From: Ktedonobacter sp. SOSP1-85
GTDB taxonomy: Bacteria > Chloroflexota > Ktedonobacteria > Ktedonobacterales > Ktedonobacteraceae
Reading direction: 5' to 3'
Assembly: GCF_016587415.1 (NCBI RefSeq)
Contig: NZ_BNJI01000003.1
Location: 434,001-498,000, forward strand
Length of the DNA: 64,000 nucleotides
Below are positions 26,287 through 33,818 of this stretch, piece by piece (within the stretch, counting starts at the first letter, position 1; every line of letters begins with the position of its first letter). The notes beneath the pieces were generated by a model, which worked only from the letters and a program-made list of their open reading frames with translations, made no database searches and was not told where the DNA came from. A program made the position numbers and the translations under genes.

Positions 26287-27819
26287 ATGGCAAAAGCCAC
26301 GAAAACCATCAGGCAGGCGTTACGCTATCCACCGCAGTATGCTGCCTACTTCGCGGCAAACCAGGTCCTCTTCAATCGCGTCGTGGCCTTTTATTTTGAA
26401 GTCATCCAGGCACACGAAGGTCTTCTTGCCCTCAACAATAAGGAGGCCCTCACGGCCCTGGAGAAACTCACGCATACAACGGAGTCCAACCCCCATCCGA
26501 TCATGCCACTCACCGATCTCGCGCCAGATATCCCTGCGATGTTCCGACGCGCTGCTATCAATGCCGCGCTCGGCTCGGCTCGCTCCTTCTTCTCCTCTCT
26601 CAAAACATGGCGATCACGTAAGCAGAAACACGAAGCCAAACAAACGAAGAAGGGCAAGAGTCGGCCGTTCAGGGTGCGGCCACCAGTCCCGCCCCGATCA
26701 TGGAATAAGTCAGCTCCCTTCTACGCAAGCCTTTGGCGCGAGCGTTGTACCCGTTCTATCATGCTCAAAGTCTGGACCGGCTCATGCTGGTCCTGGCTCA
26801 AAATACACACGCTCGGTCGCGATCTCCCTGATGGTAATCTGATGGGTAGTCCGCAACTCGTCCGCAAGGGAGATCGCTGGTGGTTGCATACCCCTATCGA
26901 AAAGACCTTCGAGGCGCCCGCAAAAGTCAGAGAGCAACTTACCGCCGCCCAGACACGTCTCTGCGCGGTGGATCTCAATCTTGATCATCACGTAGCCGTG
27001 TGCAGCGTCCAGACCGTTGACGGCACCATCCTGGCTACTTCCTTCATTGGGAATGGCACAGCGGTATCGGGCTGTAGGAAGAAACTGCTTGGACGTATTG
27101 CGCGCAACCGATCTCAGACTGGCATCATCGCCGAGAACGAACAGGACAATGCCGACCTCTGGGCCAAAATCAGGCACGTGGACGAACAGATCGCGCACCT
27201 GGTGAGCAGCTGCATTGTCCAGTTCGCCACCAAGCACGAGGCGAGTATTCTCGTCTTCGAGCATCTAGGCAACCTGCGACCAGAGCAGGGCACGTATTCG
27301 CGTCGGGGCAATACGAAACGGGCCTACTGGATGAAGGGCCGCATTTTCCGCTACGCAAAGTACAAGGCGTGGAATGGAGGCGGTATCATCACGGCCCGTA
27401 TGAATCCGCGCAATACAAGCCGGGAATGCCATCGCTGTCATGGCCTGATCGTGCGCTACAACCAGGGACAACCCCAGGAGGGCTATACTCCCGGCGCCGC
27501 CCTCTGCTTCTGCCCACAATGCCAGATGCGCGATCATGCCGACAGAAATGCCAGCCTGAGAGTCGGACAACGCTTGATCGAGCGTACGCAAGCACCTTTG
27601 AAGGAAAAGCCTCATGCTCTGACGCGACGTGCGAAGAGGGAGTCGAAAGACTCAGGTGTTGGGATCTCCCAGGATGCCAAACGCCAGTTGGGACCATCTA
27701 TCCCTGCGGCAAGGCGTGGAGATCATGCCAACGGGCATGGCACCGCCCAGAGAGGAAGGCGCCGGATGGGCGCGCCTCTCCCAGATATTGCGTCCCAACT
27801 ACGGATTCACTTTGAGTAG
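26287..27819 (+). CDS. tnpB: TnpB RNA-guided nuclease (long form), copy 2
   Basis: 510 residues, clearly homologous over the whole length to the product of 8141-9676. The RuvC Asp (LCAVDLNLD), Glu (ILVFEHLGN) and Asp (DHADRNASLR) and the CHRCH...CPQC zinc finger are intact, so both copies should be active nucleases. It begins with the same MAKATKTIRQAL and has GAGAGGAGG-like bases before ATG. The C-terminal tail after the RuvC domain differs from copy 1 at sites that pair in the RNA, for example Gly/Pro in copy 1 against Glu/Ser here around the GAAA hairpin. Confidence 0.92.
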   Translation: MAKATKTIRQALRYPPQYAAYFAANQVLFNRVVAFYFEVIQAHEGLLALNNKEALTALEKLTHTTESNPHPIMPLTDLAPDIPAMFRRAAINAALGSARSFFSSLKTWRSRKQKHEAKQTKKGKSRPFRVRPPVPPRSWNKSAPFYASLWRERCTRSIMLKVWTGSCWSWLKIHTLGRDLPDGNLMGSPQLVRKGDRWWLHTPIEKTFEAPAKVREQLTAAQTRLCAVDLNLDHHVAVCSVQTVDGTILATSFIGNGTAVSGCRKKLLGRIARNRSQTGIIAENEQDNADLWAKIRHVDEQIAHLVSSCIVQFATKHEASILVFEHLGNLRPEQGTYSRRGNTKRAYWMKGRIFRYAKYKAWNGGGIITARMNPRNTSRECHRCHGLIVRYNQGQPQEGYTPGAALCFCPQCQMRDHADRNASLRVGQRLIERTQAPLKEKPHALTRRAKRESKDSGVGISQDAKRQLGPSIPAARRGDHANGHGTAQRGRRRMGAPLPDIASQLRIHFE

Positions 27820-27899
27820 TGGCTACGCCACATATCTCACGAATCCGACTACGGCACAGTGTCAGAAGCTGCTCGGCTTTAGCCGACGCGGAGTGTCAC
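27615..27899 (+). ncRNA. Predicted omega/re RNA of TnpB copy 2
   Basis: Hairpins matching copy 1 with changed bases: GAGTC-GAAA-GACTC (27640-27653), GTGGC-TAC-GCCAC (27819-27831) and CGGC-TTTA-GCCG (27874-27885). The scaffold should end at 27899 and the guide should begin at 27900 (ATTTCATCTCTCCACT). 5' end not determined. Confidence 0.6.
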
Positions 27900-28101
27900 A
27901 TTTCATCTCTCCACTGCGTATACTTGGGCTAGCATTACTTCTAAGAAGGAGCAGTATGGGCAGCCCTGGCATGATGTAACAACCGGGCTATTCACCTGTG
28001 AAGAGGATAGCAAATTCATGTCGCCACAACTCACTACACGCAAAAGCGTAGGTGAGCCTCTACCCATACGTGCTTTTTGATTCAGGAAGGAATGTTACTC
28101 C

Positions 28102-28932
28102 ATGTCTTTACCCTTGCATCTCCCGCAGGATGTGCTTGCCAGGCTCAAGTCCGATCCCACTATACCCGCTACCGTACCCACGCTTCTAGATGCCCTGCTG
28201 CTCGGCGTCCAGCAGATACTTGGGCAGAACCTTGTCGGCCTCTACCTGCGCGGCTCCCTGGCAATGGGCGATTTTGATCCCCTGGCCAGCGACGTTGACT
28301 TCTTCGCAGTCACCGAGCATCTGCTCACAGAGGCGGAGTTCACTGACCTAACCACTATGCATGATACGCTTGCAACGCTGCCCAATCCATACGCGATACA
28401 CCTTGAGGGAGCCTACATTCCCCGCGTCTCGGTACGGCGTTTCACTCTAGGCGAGCGACTCCCAACGCTCTTCCGCCAGGAGCGTCTGAAGTGGTACGAG
28501 CATGACTATAACTGGGTGCTTGAACGCTGGGTCGTGCGGGAGCACGGCTTGATGCTCTGTGGTCCCGCACCGACTACGCTTATTGACCCTATATCAACCG
28601 ACGAACTGCGCGAGGCAGTGCGCTTAAGGATGCCGGAATGGCTGCGCTGGGCCAACCAGCCTGATGATCCCGATTGGCAGCTCCACCTGGGACAGAAAGC
28701 CTACGTCATCCAAACCATGTGCCGTGCCCTCTGTACGCTTGCCACGGGCACGCTACCCAGCAAGCCGCAGGCCGTCGCCTGGGCGCTAGCGACCCTGCCC
28801 GAACCCTGGCACAGCACCGTCGAGCACTCGCAGGCCTGGCACAACAAGCAAACATTCGATGCGTCCCTCAATCCCGAGATACAGCGCTTCATTCGCATGG
28901 CTGTCTCACAAGCAGAAGGAGATTTGCAATGA
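28102..28932 (+). CDS. Nucleotidyltransferase with C-terminal DUF4111 (aminoglycoside adenylyltransferase-like)
   Basis: 276 residues. The polymerase-beta type nucleotidyltransferase motif is clear: LYLRGSLAMGDFDPLASDVDFF, with Gly51-Ser52 and the metal ligands Asp64/Asp66. The C-terminal half has the helical DUF4111 look shared with AadA streptomycin/spectinomycin adenylyltransferases. Resistance is possible but unproven, because many environmental members have unknown substrates. The stop overlaps the start of the nucleoside hydrolase (ATGA), so both are translated together, hinting at nucleoside or nucleoside-antibiotic metabolism. AGGAAGG precedes the ATG. Confidence 0.8.
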   Translation: MSLPLHLPQDVLARLKSDPTIPATVPTLLDALLLGVQQILGQNLVGLYLRGSLAMGDFDPLASDVDFFAVTEHLLTEAEFTDLTTMHDTLATLPNPYAIHLEGAYIPRVSVRRFTLGERLPTLFRQERLKWYEHDYNWVLERWVVREHGLMLCGPAPTTLIDPISTDELREAVRLRMPEWLRWANQPDDPDWQLHLGQKAYVIQTMCRALCTLATGTLPSKPQAVAWALATLPEPWHSTVEHSQAWHNKQTFDASLNPEIQRFIRMAVSQAEGDLQ

Positions 28933-29852
28933 CGAAAATCCACCTGGATACCGACATTGGCGGAGATATGGACGATGTCTGCGCCCTCGCCATGCTCTTG
29001 CGCTGGCCTGACCTCGACATCACGGGCGTGACGACTGTCTCCGATGACCAGGGGCAGAGGGCAGGGTATGTCAAATATATGCTGAAGCTAGCGGGGAGAA
29101 ATGATATTCCCGTGGCTGCGGGGGCCGATGTCGCTGGCGGCTATTATCGCTATATACCGGGCTATCCGCCAGAAGAGGAGAATTGGCCCGAACCCATTAC
29201 GCCGCGTCCAGGTCCACTGGACGCGGCCCTGGCCCTCCTCAAGCGCAGCATTGAGCAGGGCGCGCTCATCGTTGCCATTGGTCCCTACACTAACCTGGCA
29301 TTGCTCGATAAGCAATATCCAGGCATACTGCGCCAGGCCAGGCTCTTTCTCATGGGTGGCTACATCTTTGATGCGCCAGCCGCCTACCCCCAGTTTGCCA
29401 GAGAGGACGACTACAATATCCAGTTGGATATCGCCTCGGCGCGTTACGTCCTGGAGCACGCCAACCCAACGTTGATCCCGCTTACTGTCACATGCCAGAC
29501 CGCCTTGAGGCGAGCGTATCTGCCCGGACTTGCCCAGGCTGGCCAGTTGGGGCAACTTATCGTGCGCCAGGCCGAGGTGTGCGCGAAATACGAGCACCAT
29601 GAACAGACTCATGGACAGCACAGCCCAGGTTTGCCTAGAGATATCATCAACTTCCTACACGACCCCCTGGCCTGTGCCATCGCCCTCGGCTGGAGCCAGG
29701 GCGTCGAGCTTGAAACCATACCCCTCAAATTCGAGACAAGAGATGGCTGGCTCTACGAGCTTCCCGATAGCAATGGAAGACCCACACGCCTAATCACCAG
29801 AATTGATGGCAACGCCTTCAACGACTATTGGAATGCGACAATAACTCAGTAG
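28929..29852 (+). CDS. Inosine-uridine type nucleoside hydrolase
   Basis: 307 residues from the ATG at 28929, which overlaps the upstream stop as ATGA and has AAGGAG at 7 nt. The family motif DTDIGGDMDD (residues 7-16) supplies the calcium ligands. Further family marks are VAIGPYTNLALL and RQARLFLMGGYIF. The enzyme cleaves the N-glycosidic bond of ribonucleosides to a base and ribose. The usual C-terminal Asp ligand is expected in FLHDPLACAIAL, which is present. A longer upstream frame only covers the previous gene in another frame. A long hairpin overlaps its stop. Confidence 0.92.
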   Translation: MTKIHLDTDIGGDMDDVCALAMLLRWPDLDITGVTTVSDDQGQRAGYVKYMLKLAGRNDIPVAAGADVAGGYYRYIPGYPPEEENWPEPITPRPGPLDAALALLKRSIEQGALIVAIGPYTNLALLDKQYPGILRQARLFLMGGYIFDAPAAYPQFAREDDYNIQLDIASARYVLEHANPTLIPLTVTCQTALRRAYLPGLAQAGQLGQLIVRQAEVCAKYEHHEQTHGQHSPGLPRDIINFLHDPLACAIALGWSQGVELETIPLKFETRDGWLYELPDSNGRPTRLITRIDGNAFNDYWNATITQ

Positions 29853-29900
29853 CAGCGTACACAAGTAGCGGGTGGCCCGCTACTTGCGTACGCTGCTACT
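29848..29900. terminator. 25-bp palindrome, probable bidirectional terminator (family R2)
   Basis: Arms 29848-29872 and 29876-29900 with one mismatch and a 3-nt loop. The arm contains GTAGCAGCGTACACAAGTAG. It covers the stop of the nucleoside hydrolase and reaches the stop region of the convergent dehydrogenase. The core is shared with 42501-42521 and 58223-58278. Confidence 0.7.
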
Positions 29901-30926
29901 ATTCGGGAAATTTTTCAAGGACCAGTTTACCGATCATGCTGCCTTGCTCCAGGGTGGCGTGGGCCTTGCGCAGGTTGGCAGCGTTGATGGGTGAGAGACG
30001 CTGGGTGAGGGTGGTCTTGATCTCGCCCGCGTCGACCAGGCCCGCCACGGTATCGAGGATGTGGTGTTGCTCGATCATGTCTGCGGTCTGGAAGCGGGGA
30101 CGGGTGAACATGAGCTCCCAGGCGAAGGTCGCGCTCTTGCCCATCAAGGCGCCCAGATTGACCGGATTCTGGGGCTGACAATGGAACAGATCTTTCCCTG
30201 GGGGACGATGGCCTCGACCATATTGTCCCAGTGCTGGTCAAGGTTGTTGAGGCAGAAGATGTAGGGGATAGTGGGGTTGCCCAGGGCCTTCAGCTGTGGC
30301 GCGAAGGGCTGGTGATGGTCGATGGTATAGTCCGCGCCGTGCTCCTTCGCCCACTGGATGGACTCCGGACGCGAGGCCGTTCCAATCACGGTCAGGCCCG
30401 CGCGTCTGGCAAGCTGGGTCGCGATAGAACCAACACCACCCGCGGCATTGATGATGAGGATGCTCTTGCCCTGGTTCTCGGCTGGCTGCTCCGTAACGCC
30501 CAGGCGGCTGAAGAGAGCCTCCCAGGCCGTCAAGGAAGTGAGGGGGAGGGCCGCTGCCTCGGCGAAATCCAGGCTTTTGGGCTTATGCCCCACGATGCGC
30601 TCATCAATGAGATGAAACTCGCTATCGCAGCCCGGACGGGTGATATCGCCCGCGTAGTAAACCTCATCTCCGGGCTTGAAGAGCGCGCTCTCGGGTCCCA
30701 CGGCCTCCACGACGCCCGCCGCGTCCCAGCCCAGGATACGCGGCGGCTCTTCTACCTTATCTTTTGGTCCACGTTTGCGCGTTTTGGTATCTACCGGGTT
30801 GACGGAGACGGCCTTGACACGTACGAGCAGATCACGCCCCTCTGGCGTTGGCCTGGGCAGTTCCAGGTCCACCAGGCTTTCAGGATCATCTATGGGTAAA
30901 TAACGGTATAATCCAACGGCTTTCAT
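29899..30926 (-). pseudogene. Zinc-type alcohol dehydrogenase/quinone oxidoreductase, frameshifted
   Basis: Medium-chain dehydrogenase of about 340 residues split by one frameshift. The N-terminal part (30926 down to about 30174) has the GroES-like domain (ILGWDAAGVVEAVG, FKPGDEVYYAGD) and the nucleotide-binding motif INAAGGVGSIATQLA. Near the four-G run at 30171-30174 the frame is lost. Adding one base joins IVSP to QNPVNLGALMGKSATFAWE, and the C-terminal part runs to 29899. The fold resembles the zinc-binding YhdH/QOR group, and catalytic zinc ligands are not obvious, as usual in that group. Everything else is intact, so this is either very recent inactivation or a homopolymer error in the assembly. 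Confidence 0.85.
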
Positions 30927-30967
30927 CTAAGGTTTGCTCCTTTGCTTGTGTAGAGGTGATGCGTTTT

Positions 30968-30994
30968 TTGTAGAGTCTATGCAAGCATAGACTT
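30968..30994. repeat. Palindromic repeat, family R3, single copy
   Basis: Contains GTCTATGC-AA-GCATAGAC, a perfect 8-2-8 palindrome. The whole 27-mer matches the arm at 56773-56799 except for 5 bases, two of which change in a paired way. It lies upstream of the dehydrogenase start. Confidence 0.6.
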
Positions 30995-31086
30995 ACGCGA
31001 CTGGGCTGAGCACACTCACCCTTTACTTACAAGGAACACGATCCAGAAGCGCAAACCGTATGCCTGTGCAAATGAGCAAAACGCCT

Positions 31087-31491
31087 TTACAAGCTAAGCT
31101 CTGAGGACCTCCAGGGCATTTCCTGGAAAGTCCATGTGTTGCCATCGGGATCGCTGAAGGCCGCGTACTTAATCCCCTGATCATGCTCATCAATCTCGCC
31201 TACTTCGACGCCCTGCCTCATGAGCGCTTCGCGGGCCTTTTGGACGTCCCCAACGACCAGGTGCAGACCCCTGAGTGAACCAGGCTGCATTTCAATACCA
31301 TCGAGGCCGGTACTCATAACAATCGAGCAAGCCGATCCAGGTGGCGTAAGCTGGACTATTCTAACTGTATCAGTTGGCTGGATATCAAGGTCCGCGTGAA
31401 ATCCCACCTTTTCCACATAGAAAGCTTTGGCGCGATCAATGTCAGTAACTGGCACCGGTACAAGCTCAAGTTTCATATCCATTATTCTCAT
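31087..31491 (-). CDS. VOC-family (glyoxalase/bleomycin resistance-like) protein
   Basis: About 134 residues with the paired beta-alpha-beta units of the vicinal oxygen chelate fold: LELVPVPVTDIDRAKAFYVE, then GLHLVVGDVQKAREAL and YAAFSDPDGNTWTFQE. Metal ligand positions (a Glu in the FQE motif) fit. Substrate unknown. Start uncertain: ATG 31491 has AAAGGA only 3 nt away, and ATG 31482 and 31476 are in frame and better spaced. It is downstream of DoxX on the same strand and may share its HxlR control. Confidence 0.85.
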   Translation of the reverse strand: MRIMDMKLELVPVPVTDIDRAKAFYVEKVGFHADLDIQPTDTVRIVQLTPPGSACSIVMSTGLDGIEMQPGSLRGLHLVVGDVQKAREALMRQGVEVGEIDEHDQGIKYAAFSDPDGNTWTFQEMPWRSSELSL

Positions 31492-31566
31492 TGATCCTTT
31501 CTGTTTGCCCCCTGGCATATGGGATTACCAGGGGGGCTGCATTCCTTTAAGTAAGAAGGTCGGGAG

Positions 31567-32004
31567 TCAGGCGGCCTTGAAATAGGACCGACGACCGTAG
31601 AAGATGAAAATGGCGAGCAGGCCCACCACCAGCGGGAGCAGGGCAGAGACGACATCGCCCCCCATAAGCGTTATCGCCGTAGCCCCTATCATGATGATTA
31701 CTAGCCCGGAAGCAGCCAGCGGAGTCAAGAAAGGTTTGATGCGCAGGAGGAGAGGCAAGATGAGGCCAAGCGCACCAGCGACTTCAGCCACGCCGATGAA
31801 CCGGATAAAGAGGCCGGGCAGCGGCACGCTCATCTGCGAGGTCATCATCTCGATTGGCATAAGTAACTTCGAACTGCCAGCAAAGAGAAAGATCAGCGCG
31901 AGCAGTGCCTGAACACTCCAGAGCGTGGTGAGCATAACCTTGTTCTGACGTTTCCCCTGGGTATTATTTTCGCTTGATACCTGAAGACTTGCGACATTGT
32001 TCAT
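31567..32004 (-). CDS. DoxX family membrane protein
   Basis: 145 residues from ATG 32004, chosen because AAAGGAG lies at the right distance, whereas the longer frame to 32058 has none. Four hydrophobic segments with the DoxX pattern LIFLFAGSSKLLMP and FIGVAEVAGALGLILPLLL. DoxX-type proteins sit in the inner membrane and are linked to redox or thiol stress. It is divergent from an HxlR regulator across a 27-bp palindrome, a layout typical of quinone- or aldehyde-responsive HxlR systems. Confidence 0.88.
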   Translation of the reverse strand: MNNVASLQVSSENNTQGKRQNKVMLTTLWSVQALLALIFLFAGSSKLLMPIEMMTSQMSVPLPGLFIRFIGVAEVAGALGLILPLLLRIKPFLTPLAASGLVIIMIGATAITLMGGDVVSALLPLVVGLLAIFIFYGRRSYFKAA

Positions 32005-32038
32005 CTTGATGCTCCTTTGTTTCTCGCTATTTACTTGC

Positions 32039-32065
32039 CCTGTACTTGCAATTTGCAAGTACAGG
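32039..32065. promoter_or_regulatory. 27-bp perfect palindrome, candidate HxlR operator
   Basis: CCTGTACTTGCAA, one T, TTGCAAGTACAGG. It stands between the divergent DoxX and HxlR genes. HxlR proteins of the YodB/QorR kind bind similar TACTT-N-AAGTA sites, so this is very likely the shared operator. Confidence 0.8.
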
Positions 32066-32133
32066 TACTATACTATTCCAATACCAGGACGCAAAAGCGG
32101 AAATAGCAAATGAACCAATCGGGAGCATCTACC

Positions 32134-32589
32134 ATGAAACATAAACATCACAGGCGTTCGGACTGCCCCATTAACTTCATCCTGGAAGTTCTTGGCGATC
32201 CCTGGTCACTGTTGATTATTCGCGATATTGTCTATTTTGGGAAGAAGACCTATACGGAATTTTTGGCGTCAGAAGAGGGGATCGCGACCAATATTCTCGC
32301 CAACCGCCTGGCGCACCTGGAGCAGCAGGAGATTCTTATCAAACGGCCTCATCCCACAAACGAACGTAAAGAGATGTATGCCTTGACGGAGAAGGGTCTG
32401 GACCTGATTCCGCTCCTGGTGGAGATGGCCAACTGGAGCGCCGAGCATGATCCCCAGACCGGCGCTCCGGCAGACTGGATCGCACTCATGAAGGCCAAAC
32501 GTGAGCAGATGCTTCCCTTGATCCGCGAAACAGTGCGCCAGGGACGGGCAGTCTTCGCAGGCCCTAATAGCTTAGTCAGTCAACTCTAA
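32134..32589 (+). CDS. HxlR-family transcriptional regulator
   Basis: 151 residues from ATG 32134 (GGGAG 9 nt before). ATG 32110 is in frame but lacks a site. The HxlR winged helix is complete: CPINFILEVLGDPWSLLIIRD, then NILANRLAHLEQQEILIKR. A single N-terminal Cys at residue 11 is placed like the redox-sensing Cys of YodB/HypR, suggesting control by electrophiles. It probably represses itself and the DoxX gene through the palindrome at 32039-32065. The C-terminal 50 residues are an extension beyond the basic family. Confidence 0.92.
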   Translation: MKHKHHRRSDCPINFILEVLGDPWSLLIIRDIVYFGKKTYTEFLASEEGIATNILANRLAHLEQQEILIKRPHPTNERKEMYALTEKGLDLIPLLVEMANWSAEHDPQTGAPADWIALMKAKREQMLPLIRETVRQGRAVFAGPNSLVSQL

Positions 32590-32625
32590 TAGCAGTAATG
32601 AGATGTCTTTTAGATAGAAATATGT

Positions 32626-33795
32626 TTAGGTGCTGGCTTGCTCGCCAGGAATGTAGCCCGCGACAGATACGAGTTGCTGAATGAGTAGAGGCGTGGGCGT
32701 AAGCATAAGTACGCGGTCACGAAGCCAGCAGGCGAATGGATGCTCCCATTGCCCTATAATCCCGATCTGGCGCGAGCGCGTGATAACCATGTTAGCTCGA
32801 GCCAGGCGCTTCTGCTGGTAGACATGGAGTGCCTCCGCAATAGATTGGGTGTGCCGTAAGGCCTGGGCGAGGACAAATGCATCTTCAAGTGCCTGGCAAG
32901 CACCCTGCCCCATATTCGGCGTCATCGCGTGCGCCGCGTCTCCGAGCAGGACCACACGCCCTTTGCTCCAATGAGATAGAGGCTTGAGATCATAAATGTC
33001 GTTGCGCAGGATCTCCTCCACAGGCGTCGCCTCGATAAGTGTTGTTATGGCTGGATGCCAGTATTTAAACATTGCCAACAACTCTTCTCTCCGTCCCTCT
33101 GGTGCCTCTGTCGCGTTCTCTGGAACATTGCGGGACGCAAACCAGTAGACCCGCTCCCTGCTCAAAGGGGCGATGCCAAAGCGCAGGCCCCGTCCCCAGA
33201 ACTCTCCAATCATTTGAGGAACAGCAGCAGCGACACCACGCCAGGCCGTATAGCCTGCATAGCGCGGTATGCTCTGCGGGAAGAGCTGTTGACGGATAGA
33301 TGAATGAATGCCATCGGCGCCAATTAGCAGGCAGCCTCGTACCTGTTGCCCATCTGCAAAAGAGGTGGTGATGCCATTCTCATCCTGTTCGAAGGCGACA
33401 AATCTCGCGCCTAGTTGGAGTGTATCTGGTCCCACCTTTTCACGCAACGCCGCCTGGAACTCTGCTCGATGGATCACAATGGTTGGCGCGCCCAATTTAT
33501 CCTCAATCTCCGCTGGCGAGAGCGGGGCCAGGAGCTTTCCCCGAGCAGAGTAGAAGCCACTCATGGCCGTTTCAGGTAGACCAAGGTCACGCAACATCTC
33601 ATCCAGGCCAAGCCTCTGTAAAACCTTCACCGCATTGGGCCAAAGTGTGAGTCCAGCTCCCACCTCTCTAATCTCCCTGGCGCGTTCAAACACGCGCACA
33701 GCAAAGCCCGCTTGCTGCAGCGCCAGCGCTGCAGCAAGCCCTCCAATGCCAGCGCCAATAATCACAATGGGCAGCTCATTATCTCTTGTTATCAC
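32626..33795 (-). CDS. FAD-dependent monooxygenase (salicylate hydroxylase type)
   Basis: About 389 residues from GTG 33795. The frame is open further up to 34122, but that part overlaps the sigma factor and has no homology. The Rossmann motif IVIIGAGIGGLAAALALQQ starts at once. Also seen are the GD motif VVLLGDAAHAMTPNMGQGAC and the DG-type stretch LLIGADGIHSSIR, which mark the PHBH/UbiH flavin monooxygenases. It hydroxylates an aromatic or similar substrate with NAD(P)H and oxygen. The gene follows the sigma-factor stop by 23 bp with AAGGA between, so the two form an operon. Confidence 0.9.
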   Translation of the reverse strand: MITRDNELPIVIIGAGIGGLAAALALQQAGFAVRVFERAREIREVGAGLTLWPNAVKVLQRLGLDEMLRDLGLPETAMSGFYSARGKLLAPLSPAEIEDKLGAPTIVIHRAEFQAALREKVGPDTLQLGARFVAFEQDENGITTSFADGQQVRGCLLIGADGIHSSIRQQLFPQSIPRYAGYTAWRGVAAAVPQMIGEFWGRGLRFGIAPLSRERVYWFASRNVPENATEAPEGRREELLAMFKYWHPAITTLIEATPVEEILRNDIYDLKPLSHWSKGRVVLLGDAAHAMTPNMGQGACQALEDAFVLAQALRHTQSIAEALHVYQQKRLARANMVITRSRQIGIIGQWEHPFACWLRDRVLMLTPTPLLIQQLVSVAGYIPGEQAST

Positions 33796-33818
33796 GATGG
33801 TCGCCGATCCTTGTTTTG

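Larger units (their letters stand above)
26112..27899 (+). mobile_element. IS200/IS605-group TnpB-only element, copy 2
   Basis: Same architecture as 7969-9756. The left end has TTGAC (26107-26111), then hairpin GGGC-TTTA-GTCC (26118-26129), GGTGAGGCGTG and GGCTTTAGCCCTTG. The right end is CGGC-TTTA-GCCG (27874-27885) followed by GCGGAGTGTCAC. It inserted 41 bp after the stop of the 467-residue gene. No tnpA. Confidence 0.8.
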
